A stretch of 64,000 bases of DNA from Lojkania enalia (taxonomy: Eukaryota; Ascomycota; Dothideomycetes; Pleosporales): the NCBI GenBank assembly GCA_010094045.1, contig ML986663.1:1-64000 (forward strand), given 5' to 3'. Under the pieces are notes generated by a model. The model saw only the letters and a program-made list of their open reading frames with translations, searched no databases and had not been told where the DNA came from. Of the stretch, positions 34,026 to 44,657 are shown in pieces. Position 1 is the stretch's first letter; the number at the start of each line of letters is the position of its first letter. Made by a program: the position numbers and the translations under genes.

Positions 34026-37000
34026 TCATCGCCCTCGTCACCAGCAGGCGTAGGCGCATCAGGCTCATCAGCGGGTAAGCCATCCTCGGCTTCCTCGTCG
34101 CTATCGACAATGACCTCCTCAGATTTGTACTTCCCAAGGTTCTTGCTCTTCCGCTCCAGCTTCCTCTTCTTCGGGCGTGGTCGCTCCTCGTCGGATAAGT
34201 CCTCGTCTCCAGAGACGCTTGACCTAGCTTTCCGAGATCGATCTCCCCTTGGACGCTCATCGCCATCCGAGCCAATGCCGTCCGTTTCGGAGTCGTCAGC
34301 GTCATCCTTCTTCTTGCGCTTGCCTCCCCTCTTTCGGTTGCTGCTCCGCTCAGCCTTACGTAGTTCACTATCTTCTTGAATCTCCTGGAGCCTCCTCGCT
34401 TCCTCAATACGCTTCTCCATGTACTCTCTATCGCGCTCCTCCATTTGTCGTCGCTCTTCTTGGATCTTTCGCCGACGCTCCTCGGCATCCTGTTCAGCTT
34501 TGCGCTTCTCTTCTTCACGCTTCCTGATTTCAGCTTCACGGAGCTCACGAGCCTGTTGTATTTTAGAGGCATTCTGCTCCTCGTACTTGCGCTGGCTCTG
34601 GAGGGCTCGTTCCAACTGCTTTCGCATCGTATTTCGACCCATATTTGCACGTTGCTCAATGTCGTTCTTTGGGAAGGGAGGGTTTGGCGATTTGGCAATA
34701 GCACTGAAAGACTCGATGGCTTCGTCTAAGCCTGCGGCCGCTGCTTCCACCTCGGCAAGCGTGCGTTGCGAGTCTTGCATACTATACACTAGTTGCGCAA
34801 TCTGGATTTGGACGAAGGCGACATTGAACTTGAAATGGATCTGCTCGGGGGCTACGGAAAGTGCCTAGAGGCCCAATTAGCAATAGATTAGAACGGTACA
34901 TTCGATTAACATACCTGCTGCGAGTAATCAAGCGCTGTCTTCATGGCTGACAGACTCTTCTCGTGTTTACCCCTAAGCAGCCAAACGCGACCCAAGCATG
35001 CTAAGACAGTAGGATCTCGTGCTTTGTCTTTTGCTAGAGCCGCTTCATACTATATATTGTTAGCTGCATGGTCACTGAAGACTGGTTCTTCCACCTACAT
35101 TCTCGATCGCGCGCGTGTACTGCTTGATCTCACAGTACGTATGTCCCAAGTTCATGAAAACACTGTAGTCTTTCAAGGTTTCCTTCACCTTGGTAAAGAT
35201 TTGAAGTGCTGTGGAATAGTCCTTCTTATCTTCGACCAGAGCAATAGCAATACCTTGAGCAGCGTGGGCATTCTTGGGGTCTAGCTGTAGCACTTTGTCG
35301 AAGAACTCAACAGCTTTCTCATATGTCTTCCGACGCTTCTCCTTGTCCTGCTCCGTATCTCGTCGCATTTCGCGAGCAATACTTAGATGAATATTACCCA
35401 TTTCAGTGAGAGCATACCGATCGTGCTTCTCATAGTGCTGTAGAGTGCGTTTAAGGTGCCGCTGCTCCTGGTCTTCCGCAATGTTCAGAGTCCGCTTTTT
35501 CGACTTACTGATATACCATCCATACAAAGCACGAACTTCTAGATTATCGGGGTGAGTTTCGTGGAGTTTTGTGACAGCCTTGGGACCCTCATCCGACGGA
35601 TTCTGTCGTAGGGAAATGTACGCAAGTCGAATTTTTGCGTCTATGTAATCGGCATGTCGTTTGAGAAGACCCTCGTAGACATCCTTGGCTTGATCGAGCA
35701 TCCCTTCGGACTCGTAGGTACGAGCGAGGTTGTAGCTAATGCTAGTGACAATAGCATCGGTGTCAATCGACTCATCCCGACTTGCCGCCTTTACACAGGC
35801 ATTGAGAGCTGTCTGAAAAAGCTCTCGAGCCTGAGCGTAGTGCTCACTCTGATAATGAAAACAGCCCATATTGTTGAGTAGCTGAGGCGGTAGGAGCTCG
35901 CGAAGAGCTGCCTTGACGGATGCCTCATCTTCGATGCCTTCCGGATAGTCATCCTCGGGAATGCCATTGAGTTCTATCTGCTCCACCTCTTCAAGACATT
36001 TCAGGCTCCTGTCGGGGTGCTCGCCTTCGTATAGCCGTGCAAGATTCAGAAGAACGGATTGATCAACAGGAACCTGCTTCTTGGGGTCTTTCCAAGCTTT
36101 GCTTACGTCCTCTAGATACTTGAGCGCCTTTTTTAGTTCATTGGACTTATCCTCTTTCGACCTCGCCGCTTGGGCTGCAAAAACGTCCTCGGCGTAGAGT
36201 GTGCCGAGGAGGACTTGTGCCTCAACAGCCGGCTGCTGCTGAAGGATCTTCTCCAAGCGGAATTTAGCGCCGTCAAAATCTTGCATTAGAACCCTCATCT
36301 GAGCGGAACCGAATTTTGCGGGTATGTAACCTCGATCTTCACCGCCTCGCGCCTGATCAGCCCTAGTATAGTAATCCATGGCCTTTGTTATTTCTTCATT
36401 CTGGTGCTCCATCCGGGCGAGCTGATACCAGCCATCACTGGCAATTGCATTGACGTCTGTTAGTTCGATAGCGCGCCTTGAAAGCACATCGACCTTATCT
36501 AGGGCTTTTCGTACGACGTACCAACCGCCAAGTGCCGCACACGTCAGAGGATACTTGTTGTCCAGTTGGAAAGAGGGAGCAATATATTGCACCATCGCTT
36601 TCTTGCTTAGACTTAGGAAGTTCGGGTCGGATGGAGGAAGTTGGGCCGTCTGGTGGAAGGTATAGATTCCCAATAATATCAATGCGATTTTCGACTTTGG
36701 GTTCTGTATATTGTCAGCGAGGATCCAGCCTGAAGTGAAGTGAAGCATACGAGTTCTAGAGACCTCTGCCAAGCCGAAGCAGCATCATCCTTGAATCCCA
36801 GGTGCCAGAAGCAGCAGCCAATACCAATCCGCGGGTCTGGGTCTATGAGCTTGGGAGAGCTTTCGAGGACGTTCTGATAGCCCTTCAGCGCCTCAGCATA
36901 TTTGCCCAAAGAGTAGTTGACCCTAGCTTTGCCCATTTTGGCCATCAAGTTCCCTCCGTTTGATGTCCGCAAAGCGTCCTCGAAACATTTTGAAGCCTGT

Positions 37001-37667
37001 TTCAGAGTCTCGAGGCGTTCGGAGCTGATTTGGCTAGGGCCGGCAGATGTAGAAGGGGGTTGGAGGGAAGCTCGGAGGAGGTACAAGACTCCGCGGGCGA
37101 GGAAGAGCGGAGGGTACGAAGGGCTAATTCGCGAGGCCTCATTCAGTACGCTGGTCGCTGATTGGATATAGAGATCCTTTGTCTTGGCTTCGGACGGCAG
37201 TTGACCGTCTGAAAAGGTTAGCATGATTCACTCAGACAACTTGCGGATCCGTGATTGTACTCACCTGGTTTTAACCGTGGGGCTTCGCGGCACTTCAGGA
37301 GATACAGCCAGCAAAGAGCATTCAGAATACTAAGCCTGTCCTCGGCGCGGCCCCTCGTAAATACGGTATTGGCTCTGGTCAGCACTTCGATTGCTACATC
37401 GAGGTTCTTGTGTTTAGCATATGCTATCGCGACCGTGACCCAAGTAGATTTAGCGCTATGTTCGGTTTCAAGAAGGGTGCATAGCTCAGTCGGGTCATCC
37501 TGGATCTCCTCGTCGAGAGGAATTTCTACATCGATGGTACCATCTTCCTCTGTGACAGCAACCGAGATGGACGAAGGAACCTTGGAGTATCGCGCTGGAG
37601 GGAAAGAATCGCTATGGCCATTCACGCCGTTGGCTCCGTGGGCGAAGTCGTGAGTTGCAGTTGCCAT
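33866..37667 (-). CDS. CTR9: CTR9-like TPR subunit of the Paf1 complex
   Basis: Ctr9 is the TPR scaffold of the Paf1 complex, which travels with RNA polymerase II and supports H2B ubiquitination and H3K4/K36 methylation. Five exons: 37667-37265, 37208-36751, 36703-35099, 35049-34915, 34864-33866; 3600 nt, 1199 aa. Seen: an N-terminal VEIPLDEEIQDDPTELCTLL, then tetratricopeptide arrays over about 60-870, for example GIGCCFWHLGFKDDAASAWQ, LARTYESEGMLDQAKDVYEG and MGNIHLSIAREMRRDTEQDK. After about 900 comes a long charged coiled coil (KREEEKRKAEQDAEERRRK), then a basic RKRGGKRKKK patch and an acidic tail with a 13-Asp run (33991-34029). The order matches the family exactly. Divergent from SEC8. 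Confidence 0.95.
33991..34029 (-). repeat. GAC/GTC triplet repeat coding poly-Asp in CTR9
   Basis: Tandem GTC on the plus strand (GAC on the coding strand) encodes about 13 consecutive aspartates in the acidic C-terminus of the CTR9-like protein. Length polymorphism between strains is likely. Confidence 0.9.
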
Positions 37668-38259
37668 GTCGAGATGGTTGCGACGCGGGTCGCGAAGTTA
37701 GTGGGCAGGGGGAGAAAGTTGCGCGGAATGGGGAAGGCTATGCGACCATATCCAGGCCCGGCGAGATGGAGTCAAGCGCGCGAAAATGGCCGGCGCCCGT
37801 GATGAAGGAGAGCGACAAAGAGTCTGGGAGCGTGAAGCTTTCTGAAAGCGCGGCGTGGAAAAACGTTGCGGCGCTCGGAGGTCTTGGCGCGTTAGAGTGG
37901 AGCTCTAAGGTGAGCGGCCTGGATAGCTCGAGTGAAAGGTTACAAGGAGGCTTACAAAGCAAACGAATTGGGTCTCATTTCTTATTCTTTTCTTTTTTTT
38001 TTTTTTTTGGAATCTTTAACAGCTCGTACCTTCCATAGTCCGGCACTCACCTCTATCGTCCTTGGCATCTAGCTATCGATACTCGGCGACACATTAATCC
38101 GCTGTGGTCCAACGTAACCACATGTGTCTACCTCCCCACGTAGAACTGTGAGTCTCCCCGATCCGCCTTGGATGGCGCGCATACCTCGCGATGCGATAGC
38201 GTAGACTTGAAGTTCACCGGTGAATTCTCGAAATCCGCACGCGACCCCCTACAACGCCA
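37668..38259. promoter_or_regulatory. Shared upstream region of CTR9 and SEC8
   Basis: 592 bp separate the divergent start codons. A T16 tract sits at about 37993-38008, a poly(dA:dT) element of the type that excludes nucleosomes in fungal promoters. Confidence 0.5.
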
Positions 38260-41200
38260 ATGTCGCGCAATCCGGGCGCATTTCGATCGGGAGCTAACGG
38301 CTCGGGAGGATATACAAATGGGTACTACAACAACGGGGGCTACGGGCAGTATGGCGGGGAGGGCGACGAGTATGGGTCGGGGCGTTCGAGCTTCGAGCGA
38401 CGCCGAGACCGCAGACCTGGAGGCTATGGTGGATTTTCGGCGGCAGACAGAGGGGAGGAAGCTCCACATGTAGGCCGACCGACGAGCTTGGAGCGCACAC
38501 AAGCCCGCCGGAGAAGCGGAGGCAGTCAATATGGGGATTCCAGCCGCAGTAGGAGTCGTCAAAGCGCTGGTCGCTATGGCCCTGGGAGTCAGCAAATGGA
38601 AGGCAGGTTCACCTAGTCAGAGCGCGCCTTTACGAGGACATCGGCCACTGCACTCCCCTATCACGGAGGCCCATGGCTGACTACGAGCTAGATATCCTAC
38701 AGTACATACAACAGAACTGGGACTTCATGACTAAGGACAAGTGTGTGCCTATTCAGACGGCTCTGAAGTTGCTGGACTCAAGCTCGCTTGGGCTTGCTAA
38801 CCAGTACCGACCATTTCAACAGGCTCACAGCGAGCTCCAACGGGGGCTTAAAGCTATCGTAAATGGTAGGACAGGCATGAAACCTCAACTAAGGAAGTAC
38901 TAACGATGGCCTCAGAACACCACCAGGGCTTCAATAGTTCCATTGGCACATTTCATAAAATCCAGAATAGCATCCAAGAGTCGCAGCACCGTGTACGAGT
39001 CTTGAAAGATGACCTTACCAAAGCCAAATCTCATCTCTCTACCACAAAGCCTGAGTTGAAGGAGTTCGCAACGGCATCCCAGAATTACGATGAGATGATT
39101 CAGGTTCTAAGTGTAATAGAACAGCTGCAGCTCGTGCCCGATAAATTGGAGGCACGTATATCCGAAAAGCGGTTTCTCACAGCTGTAGAAATTCTTCAGG
39201 ACGCCTTGAGGATGATACGGAAGTCAGAAATGGAGAATATTGGCGCTCTGAGTGATCTCCGCATCTACCTCAGCAACCAGGAACATTCTCTCACAGACAT
39301 ATTAATTGAGGAATTGCATAACCACCTCTATCTCAAGTCGCCCTACTGCGAAAATAGGTGGAAGGATTATGCTCAGAACCAGCCGAAGGGTGAATTGTCA
39401 GAGCGCGCTCAGACAGACATCAGAGGGCGAAAGTTGTATCATTTCTTGGATAAGCTAGATGCTTCCCAGCCAGTAAATATACCTGCCTATGTTCCCAAAG
39501 CATACTCATGAAAATTAGATGACTGACGAAGTCCATGGAAATCCGGAAGCGGACACGTTCCAATATATACAGCTCGTAGTGGAATCCCTAAACAGGATGA
39601 GTCGCCTAGATATAGCCATCGATACTATCGAACAACGTTTACCGGTTGAATTATTCAAAGTTGTGGAGAGATCGAACAACGAAGTGGCACAAAGGCACCC
39701 CAGCATTCTGAGAGCTTACGCGGCTCGCAATAGCGGCAGGTCTGGCGGTCGTGTCGACAGCGAAGATCTTCGCGCCGGGCTCCTGAATGATTTGCTTTTC
39801 ACCCTTTATGCACGTTTTGAAGCCATCGCTGAGAGCCATCGGGTTGTTCATGAAATCGTTACTGGGATTGTTCGGCGGGAAGGGATTCGCGATTCATCTA
39901 GTGCTACCTTGACCCGCGGCTTCAAGGAATTATGGAAACTTTATCAAAGCGAAGTCTGTGCTCAAATCGACAAACTCGATACAACTACTAATGGTGTGTG
40001 TAGATGCGCTCTTTGCTTCACGACTACCTTGCTACGGATGGTGACCTTGCCTACAGAGGCGGACCGGGTCAGGTATCAAGTGGAAGTGTCTTTTCTCGCG
40101 TTCCTCGAGACAGGAACAAACGCATGTTCAAGCTCACGGACATGGACACCAAGTCCACAGAGCTTGCTACTGAGAGAGAAGATTTAGAATTCATTTTAAA
40201 GACTTCTGTACCCGGACTCGTGTCAGACTCCAAGAGGCCTGATGATCTTTCAACAAATAACAGCATCAGCCTTGACGGGAGCGCCACTGGCCATAAGCTC
40301 CTTGTCGAACCAAGCGTGTTCAACATGGGCATTCTTCTCCCGCCTTCTCTGGACTTTCTGAACAGGTTGAAGGAGGTTGTGCCCTCAAGCTCCGACATTG
40401 TAATGAGCACATTGACTTCTTTTTTGGACGATTTTCTGGTCAACGTCTTCCTCCCGCAGCTTGATGAAACGCTCGTCGAGTTGTGTGCGCAAGCATTCAT
40501 TGACATCGATGCTTTTCAGCAGGAAGCACAGTGGGCACAATATTCTAAAAGACCAATCTTTAAGGTAAATAGCTCCACTCACCTACTTCGCGGCGCGGAA
40601 ATGCTTAATATCGTAGGGAACGATTAAATTCTTTAACTTGATCACCGCATTCTGTAAAATGCTAGACAACCTGCCTCACGACCAGGCCTTCAGTCAACTG
40701 CTCATCTCCCAGATGATAACATATTACGAAAAATGCAATGGCTGGTACAAAGCACTTGTCACCCGTAGTCAGGCCAGGCCAGGTGGCCGGCGTCTAAAAG
40801 CATCTGCCGCTTTCGCGGATTCCGGTGAGATTGAGCAGACCGTTTCTTCTCTCTTCCAAGCGGAGCTAGGAAGGACGGGGGAATCCCTAGAAAAGGAAAT
40901 CACACTTCTAATTGAAGAGGTTGAGAAGAATCCCCTCGATGAAGCAGACCTTGTACGTGACAGGAAGACCATTACAAGTTTATGCTTGCTGTATACCAGC
41001 ATGAAATGGCTTGCAACGAAAGTCGCCCAATTACGACATATCAGCGACAGGGCAACAGACTCCAACAGCCGGGAACCTGGCGGTCGTCATAATCGTCGGT
41101 GGACACTCCTCACATCAGCTGAGCCGAGAACAGAAGGTCTTCCAGTATATCTCCCGCTGAACAAGGAAACCGCAACGTAAGCACCATACCATTTGTGCCA

Positions 41201-41856
41201 ATCCTATCAGACTAACTCCTCCATGTAGCGAGTTTGACAAAGTGATTCATTCCTACCAAACCCTATCGACACTCGTCCTCAAGACTCTCCATCTCGAATT
41301 CCGCACGCAAATTCTATTCTCTCTCACCGCCACCCTCAAACCAGCCTACGCCCTCGATGTCCTGCTCAATGAACCTGACCCTGCGGTCTTGTCCCTAAAC
41401 ACAACCCTCATCGTCCTAGATGCCGAAATTAACACGTACATCCCCACTTCCCAAACACCATTCTTGACGTCTGGCCTCGCACCCTTCATGGACGCCTACC
41501 TCCTCACTCTAAGCCGAAAAATAAAAGATATGAACGCAAACGGCTGCGCACTAATGCAACTCAATATCCTCGTACTCCAACAAAATCTCAAGAACATCGA
41601 GCCTGACGCCGAGCTCCCTAGTTCTACTTTATTCTTCGACATGTTCACCGCAGGCCCTGATGCGATTGTAGCAAGGGCAAAAGAGCATGGGAAAGATTTT
41701 GGAGTCAAGGGTGGTGCGTTTGGGTATGAGACTGTTAAGGGGTTATTGGAACTTTGTTATGCGGAAAGGCTTGGAAGTGAGAGGAGAGAGGTGGGTGTGC
41801 AGGCAAGGAGGGGTTTGGATGCGCAGTTGCTGGAGATTAGTGAGTTTATGTATTAG
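38260..41856 (+). CDS. SEC8: SEC8-like exocyst subunit
   Basis: Sec8/EXOC4 is a core subunit of the exocyst, tethering secretory vesicles at the hyphal tip and septum. Seven exons: 38260-38602, 38692-38865, 38916-39472, 39519-39953, 40004-40564, 40617-41176, 41229-41856; 3258 nt, 1085 aa. The first 114 residues are Gly/Arg/Tyr/Ser-rich and disordered. Family sequence starts at DILQYIQQNWDFMTKDKC, followed by VNEHHQGFNSSIGTFHKIQ, LVPDKLEARISEKRFLTAVE, VRSLL-type MRSLLHDYLATDGDLAYR, and a C-terminal LHLEFRTQILFSLTATLKP. The first intron fits the frame only as a GC-AG intron (donor 38603, acceptor 38691), giving QQME-DILQYI. A GT donor at 38607 needs a poor GAG acceptor. Exon 4's donor is GTCTGT, also weak. 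Identity is secure. Confidence 0.94.
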
Positions 41857-42368
41857 ATAGCTAGCTCAGTTGCCGGGAGCGAGTATCGATATGAGGGGAT
41901 CAAAGGGTCTATTGTTTGGTTGATTAGTGGGCATTTTTGTATTATAGTTTGAAGCGGTATTTCAGCGATATGATTATACTGTTATTCAATATTTCAGCTT
42001 GTATTGGGCTATTGTGATTTGCCTAATGCTGTCGTTGGTGCTTAAGGCCTGACAGTAATTTAACACAGGCAAGGGTTCTCTGTTAGCAATAGTTTAATAC
42101 GAGGGAGGAATCTAAGGCTTTAAGAGAACACGTTCTCTAATGATTCGATCAGTGGACAATACACAGACGGTCTGATGTTAGGAAAGGCTCCCACATGCGG
42201 TAGACTTGGAGTTAAACCAAAACATTAGTGTCGTTAGCTGAAGCGGATTTTTGTCGCGTATTAAGGAAATAGAATGTAAATTAAATTAGCCTTCTAGAGC
42301 TTTAGGGAGGTGCTCCAATATCCCTAGCGTCTAGTAAAACGGGCGCTCGGTAGAGCTTTATAGGATGT
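41857..42368. other. AT-rich intergenic region downstream of SEC8
   Basis: About 500 bp of AT-rich sequence with no frame of substance. It runs into the inverted-repeat copy at 42369. Confidence 0.5.
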
Positions 42369-42490
42369 GTCAGCAGTTTATCAGATCATAGGTTTAACCT
42401 CGGCCGACCATGAGAAAGCGCTGCCTATGGTCGGCTGAGGTAAACCCCATGGTGGGATGAGGTAAATCCCATCGAAGGGTCCCTCATCCT
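42369..42490. repeat. Inverted-repeat (MITE-like) copy 1 with hairpin
   Basis: The terminus-like CAGTTTATCAGATCATAGG is followed by a hairpin: GGTTTAACCTCGGCCGACCA (from 42391) pairs imperfectly with the reverse complement of 42426-42445. The same word family (AGTTCATCTGACC, ACCTCAGCTGACCATGG) recurs at 43736, 43823 and 44538. Confidence 0.7.
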
Positions 42491-42523
42491 CCCTCTAAAA
42501 TTATACTAATAGGCTGCAACACA

Positions 42524-43570
42524 TCAAGTCTTTTTCAAACTCCACTTCTCCCTCTCAACCTCTTCCTTTTTCTCACTCCACCAAACCACCTCGTCCTCCT
42601 TCCTCTCCGGAATACCAGTCCACTCTGCTGCCATCTGCCCCGTCATCTCCCCAAGTACCTTCTCCGCCTTAGCCGGCTTGACATGCATCCCATGATCTGC
42701 CCCCTTCACAACAATTAGCCAGCTCTTTGCCTTCATCTTCTTCCTAACTTTCTGCAACATATCAAGCGGACACATTGAGTCTCTGTCCCCTGTGATGAAC
42801 AGAATCCTCACGTCTTTCGATAAATCAATGAGAATCCGATCTCGAATATCGTCCTTGGGTCCCTTGAGGGGATACGACACCAAAATCAAATTCATATCGT
42901 TAGATTTTCCTTCCTTCTCCTCGCCCAGCATCTCTTTTGCAGCCGTAACTGCTGCTCTTGCCCCCATACTTCTACCCCCAATCACCATCTTCCCTTTCTT
43001 TCCATCCACATACCCCCACTCCTTCTCATCAACAAGATACTCTGCACAAGCATGAAACCCTTTAATCCTAGCCGCAAGATTCACAGTCCCTTGAAACGCT
43101 AGACCTCGGAGGAAGCGCCCAAAGCCGGTGCAGAAGTTGACGACGGCGGGTGTAGCGAGCGTGCCACCTGCGCCATGGGTGAAAATTAGAATCTCTTTGC
43201 CATCTTCATGTTTCTTTTTGCCTCCTTCTCTCCCAAACCTTTGGCAGGGAATAGGATTCTTGAGCCCGGCGCCTGCAATTTTGAACGTGGCAGGATCATT
43301 AGCGTTCCTCGATGCGACGTCACCTGTGGCATTGGATTTAGGCTCCGCGGATTTGGATGATTTGCGCATAGAAGGAGTAGCAGACGAAGTGGATTTTGAT
43401 TTGGATAATTTGGCTTTTTCAGAAATTGGATCTTTAACCTTCGATCCTATGGGTTGGGATTCGGGAGGCTCCTTGACGACACGAGCCGACTTGGTCAAAG
43501 ACCGTGTGCTACGTCTCTTCGCCACCTGCGCGCTCAAGGGCTCCGCGGGTGCTCGCCTTTTGGGTGGCAT
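42524..43570 (-). CDS. KANL3/TEX30-like alpha/beta hydrolase
   Basis: Single exon, 348 aa. The start at 43570 gives MPPKRRAPAEPLSAQVAKRR; an in-frame ATG at 43684 would add 38 residues of unlikely composition. Residues 1-110 are basic and Ser/Lys-rich, suggesting disorder and possibly nuclear location. The hydrolase fold begins at KEILIFTHGAGGTLATPAVV. The nucleophile elbow is GGRSMGARAA (Ser about 198), the acid is in ITGDRDSMCP (about 262) and the histidine in GADHGMH (about 291), so the triad is complete. The HGAGG and GGRSMGAR forms match the KANL3/TEX30 dienelactone-hydrolase-like family. Substrate is unknown. The gene sits between two direct copies of a repeat (42369 and 43736). Confidence 0.85.
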   Translation of the reverse strand: MPPKRRAPAEPLSAQVAKRRSTRSLTKSARVVKEPPESQPIGSKVKDPISEKAKLSKSKSTSSATPSMRKSSKSAEPKSNATGDVASRNANDPATFKIAGAGLKNPIPCQRFGREGGKKKHEDGKEILIFTHGAGGTLATPAVVNFCTGFGRFLRGLAFQGTVNLAARIKGFHACAEYLVDEKEWGYVDGKKGKMVIGGRSMGARAAVTAAKEMLGEEKEGKSNDMNLILVSYPLKGPKDDIRDRILIDLSKDVRILFITGDRDSMCPLDMLQKVRKKMKAKSWLIVVKGADHGMHVKPAKAEKVLGEMTGQMAAEWTGIPERKEDEVVWWSEKKEEVEREKWSLKKT

Positions 43571-43735
43571 TTTACGTATGACTAGACTTTGAAACGAGAA
43601 TAAGAACTTGTAAGTTGCGATGTTGGATGTTGTTGCCTCGGATTGAGGTGCGCGAATAACAGCGTCACAGCCACATCCAGCCACTCATCAATCAATTGCG
43701 TGTTCTAGTTGAATTACCGAAGTACGTCCAGGATG

Positions 43736-43800
43736 CAATTCATCCGACTATTAGGTTCACATCGGCGGACCATGAGAAAGAAGTTCATCTGACCCTCGAA
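43736..43800. repeat. Inverted-repeat family copy 2, fragment
   Basis: CAATTCATCCGACTATTAGG and CGGCGGACCATGAGAAAG match copy 1 (42374-42418) in the same orientation with several C/T changes. A second terminal word, AAGTTCATCTGACC, follows at 43781. Confidence 0.7.
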
Positions 43801-43822
43801 TCTACATTAGCCAACCAAGAGA

Positions 43823-44602
43823 GGTAGTTCATCTGACCATTGGGATAACCTCAGTGGATCACGAAAGTCAATGATGAGCCGAGATAAACCCGCTAGGTGA
43901 ACTACCGAGACAGTTGGTCCGTCTCAATTCTACGTTAATAATTAATCAACGATCAATACCTGAATTTAGATCGCGTTGATCGAGTATCTTTAATTATGAA
44001 AGCCACGATAATTCCTAGTCGATGTCCGTTCGAGTCGAAAGCAATTTCGCATCCTTAATCATTACGCACATCTCTTCCTCTATCCCGGCGAGGTCAGAAA
44101 AGCCGTCATGGTGCCTTTACTACTAAAATTTACCGAATTAGAGCCGTTAATTTGGGGGATTTATTAAGCGTCTTCGCCCTTAATAGCCATCTTTGGGAGG
44201 GAGGAAAAAGCCGCTCATGATTAGACGTTACGATATCGATCCTTCAACTTTTTTTTGTTTTTCAATCTGATTGTCATCAGCGGTTATCTTTACCAAACCG
44301 CCGGCGTCCAAGTTAGTATAGCTACGAAAATTCGAGATAATCTTCTCACAGTCTTCATATCATTAATCCCTCGCCCAAAAAACTCAATGCTAATTTCACC
44401 ATTTTGAGAGCATGCAGGTTCTTTGATTGGTATAGATGTGTAAAGCGATAAATAACCATGGCTTCTATGTATCTCCTACGAAGATGCAGTCTGCCCCCGG
44501 CGGTTCACTTTCTTCAGCCCATTATGGACATTCTAAACCTCATGGTCAGCCGGGGTAAACCCCATGGTCAGCTGAGGTAACCCAAGGGTCAGATGAACTG
44601 CC
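43823..44602. mobile_element. Possible non-autonomous inverted-repeat element
   Basis: The left end (43823) GGTAGTTCATCTGACCATTG continues GGATAACCTCAG. The right end, read on the minus strand from 44602, is GGCAGTTCATCTGACCCTTG continuing GGTTACCTCAG. About 780 bp lie between, AT-rich, with no coding frame. The left end also forms its own short hairpin (43823-43906, ending TGAACTACC). This fits a MITE-like element or two nested copies. Transitions between copies are mostly C/T and G/A. Confidence 0.55.
44538..44602 (-). repeat. Inverted-repeat family copy 4, right end
   Basis: The reverse complement reads GGCAGTTCATCTGACCCTTG, then ACCTCAGCTGACCATGGGG and ACCCCGGCTGACCATGAGG, the most regular copy of the family in this window. 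It ends about 55 bp before the kelch-gene stop codon. Confidence 0.7.
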
Positions 44603-44657
44603 GACACTCTAAGGCCCCGTCTGCATTCCTCTCGCATTACTTTTAAGTTTCTGTCTA

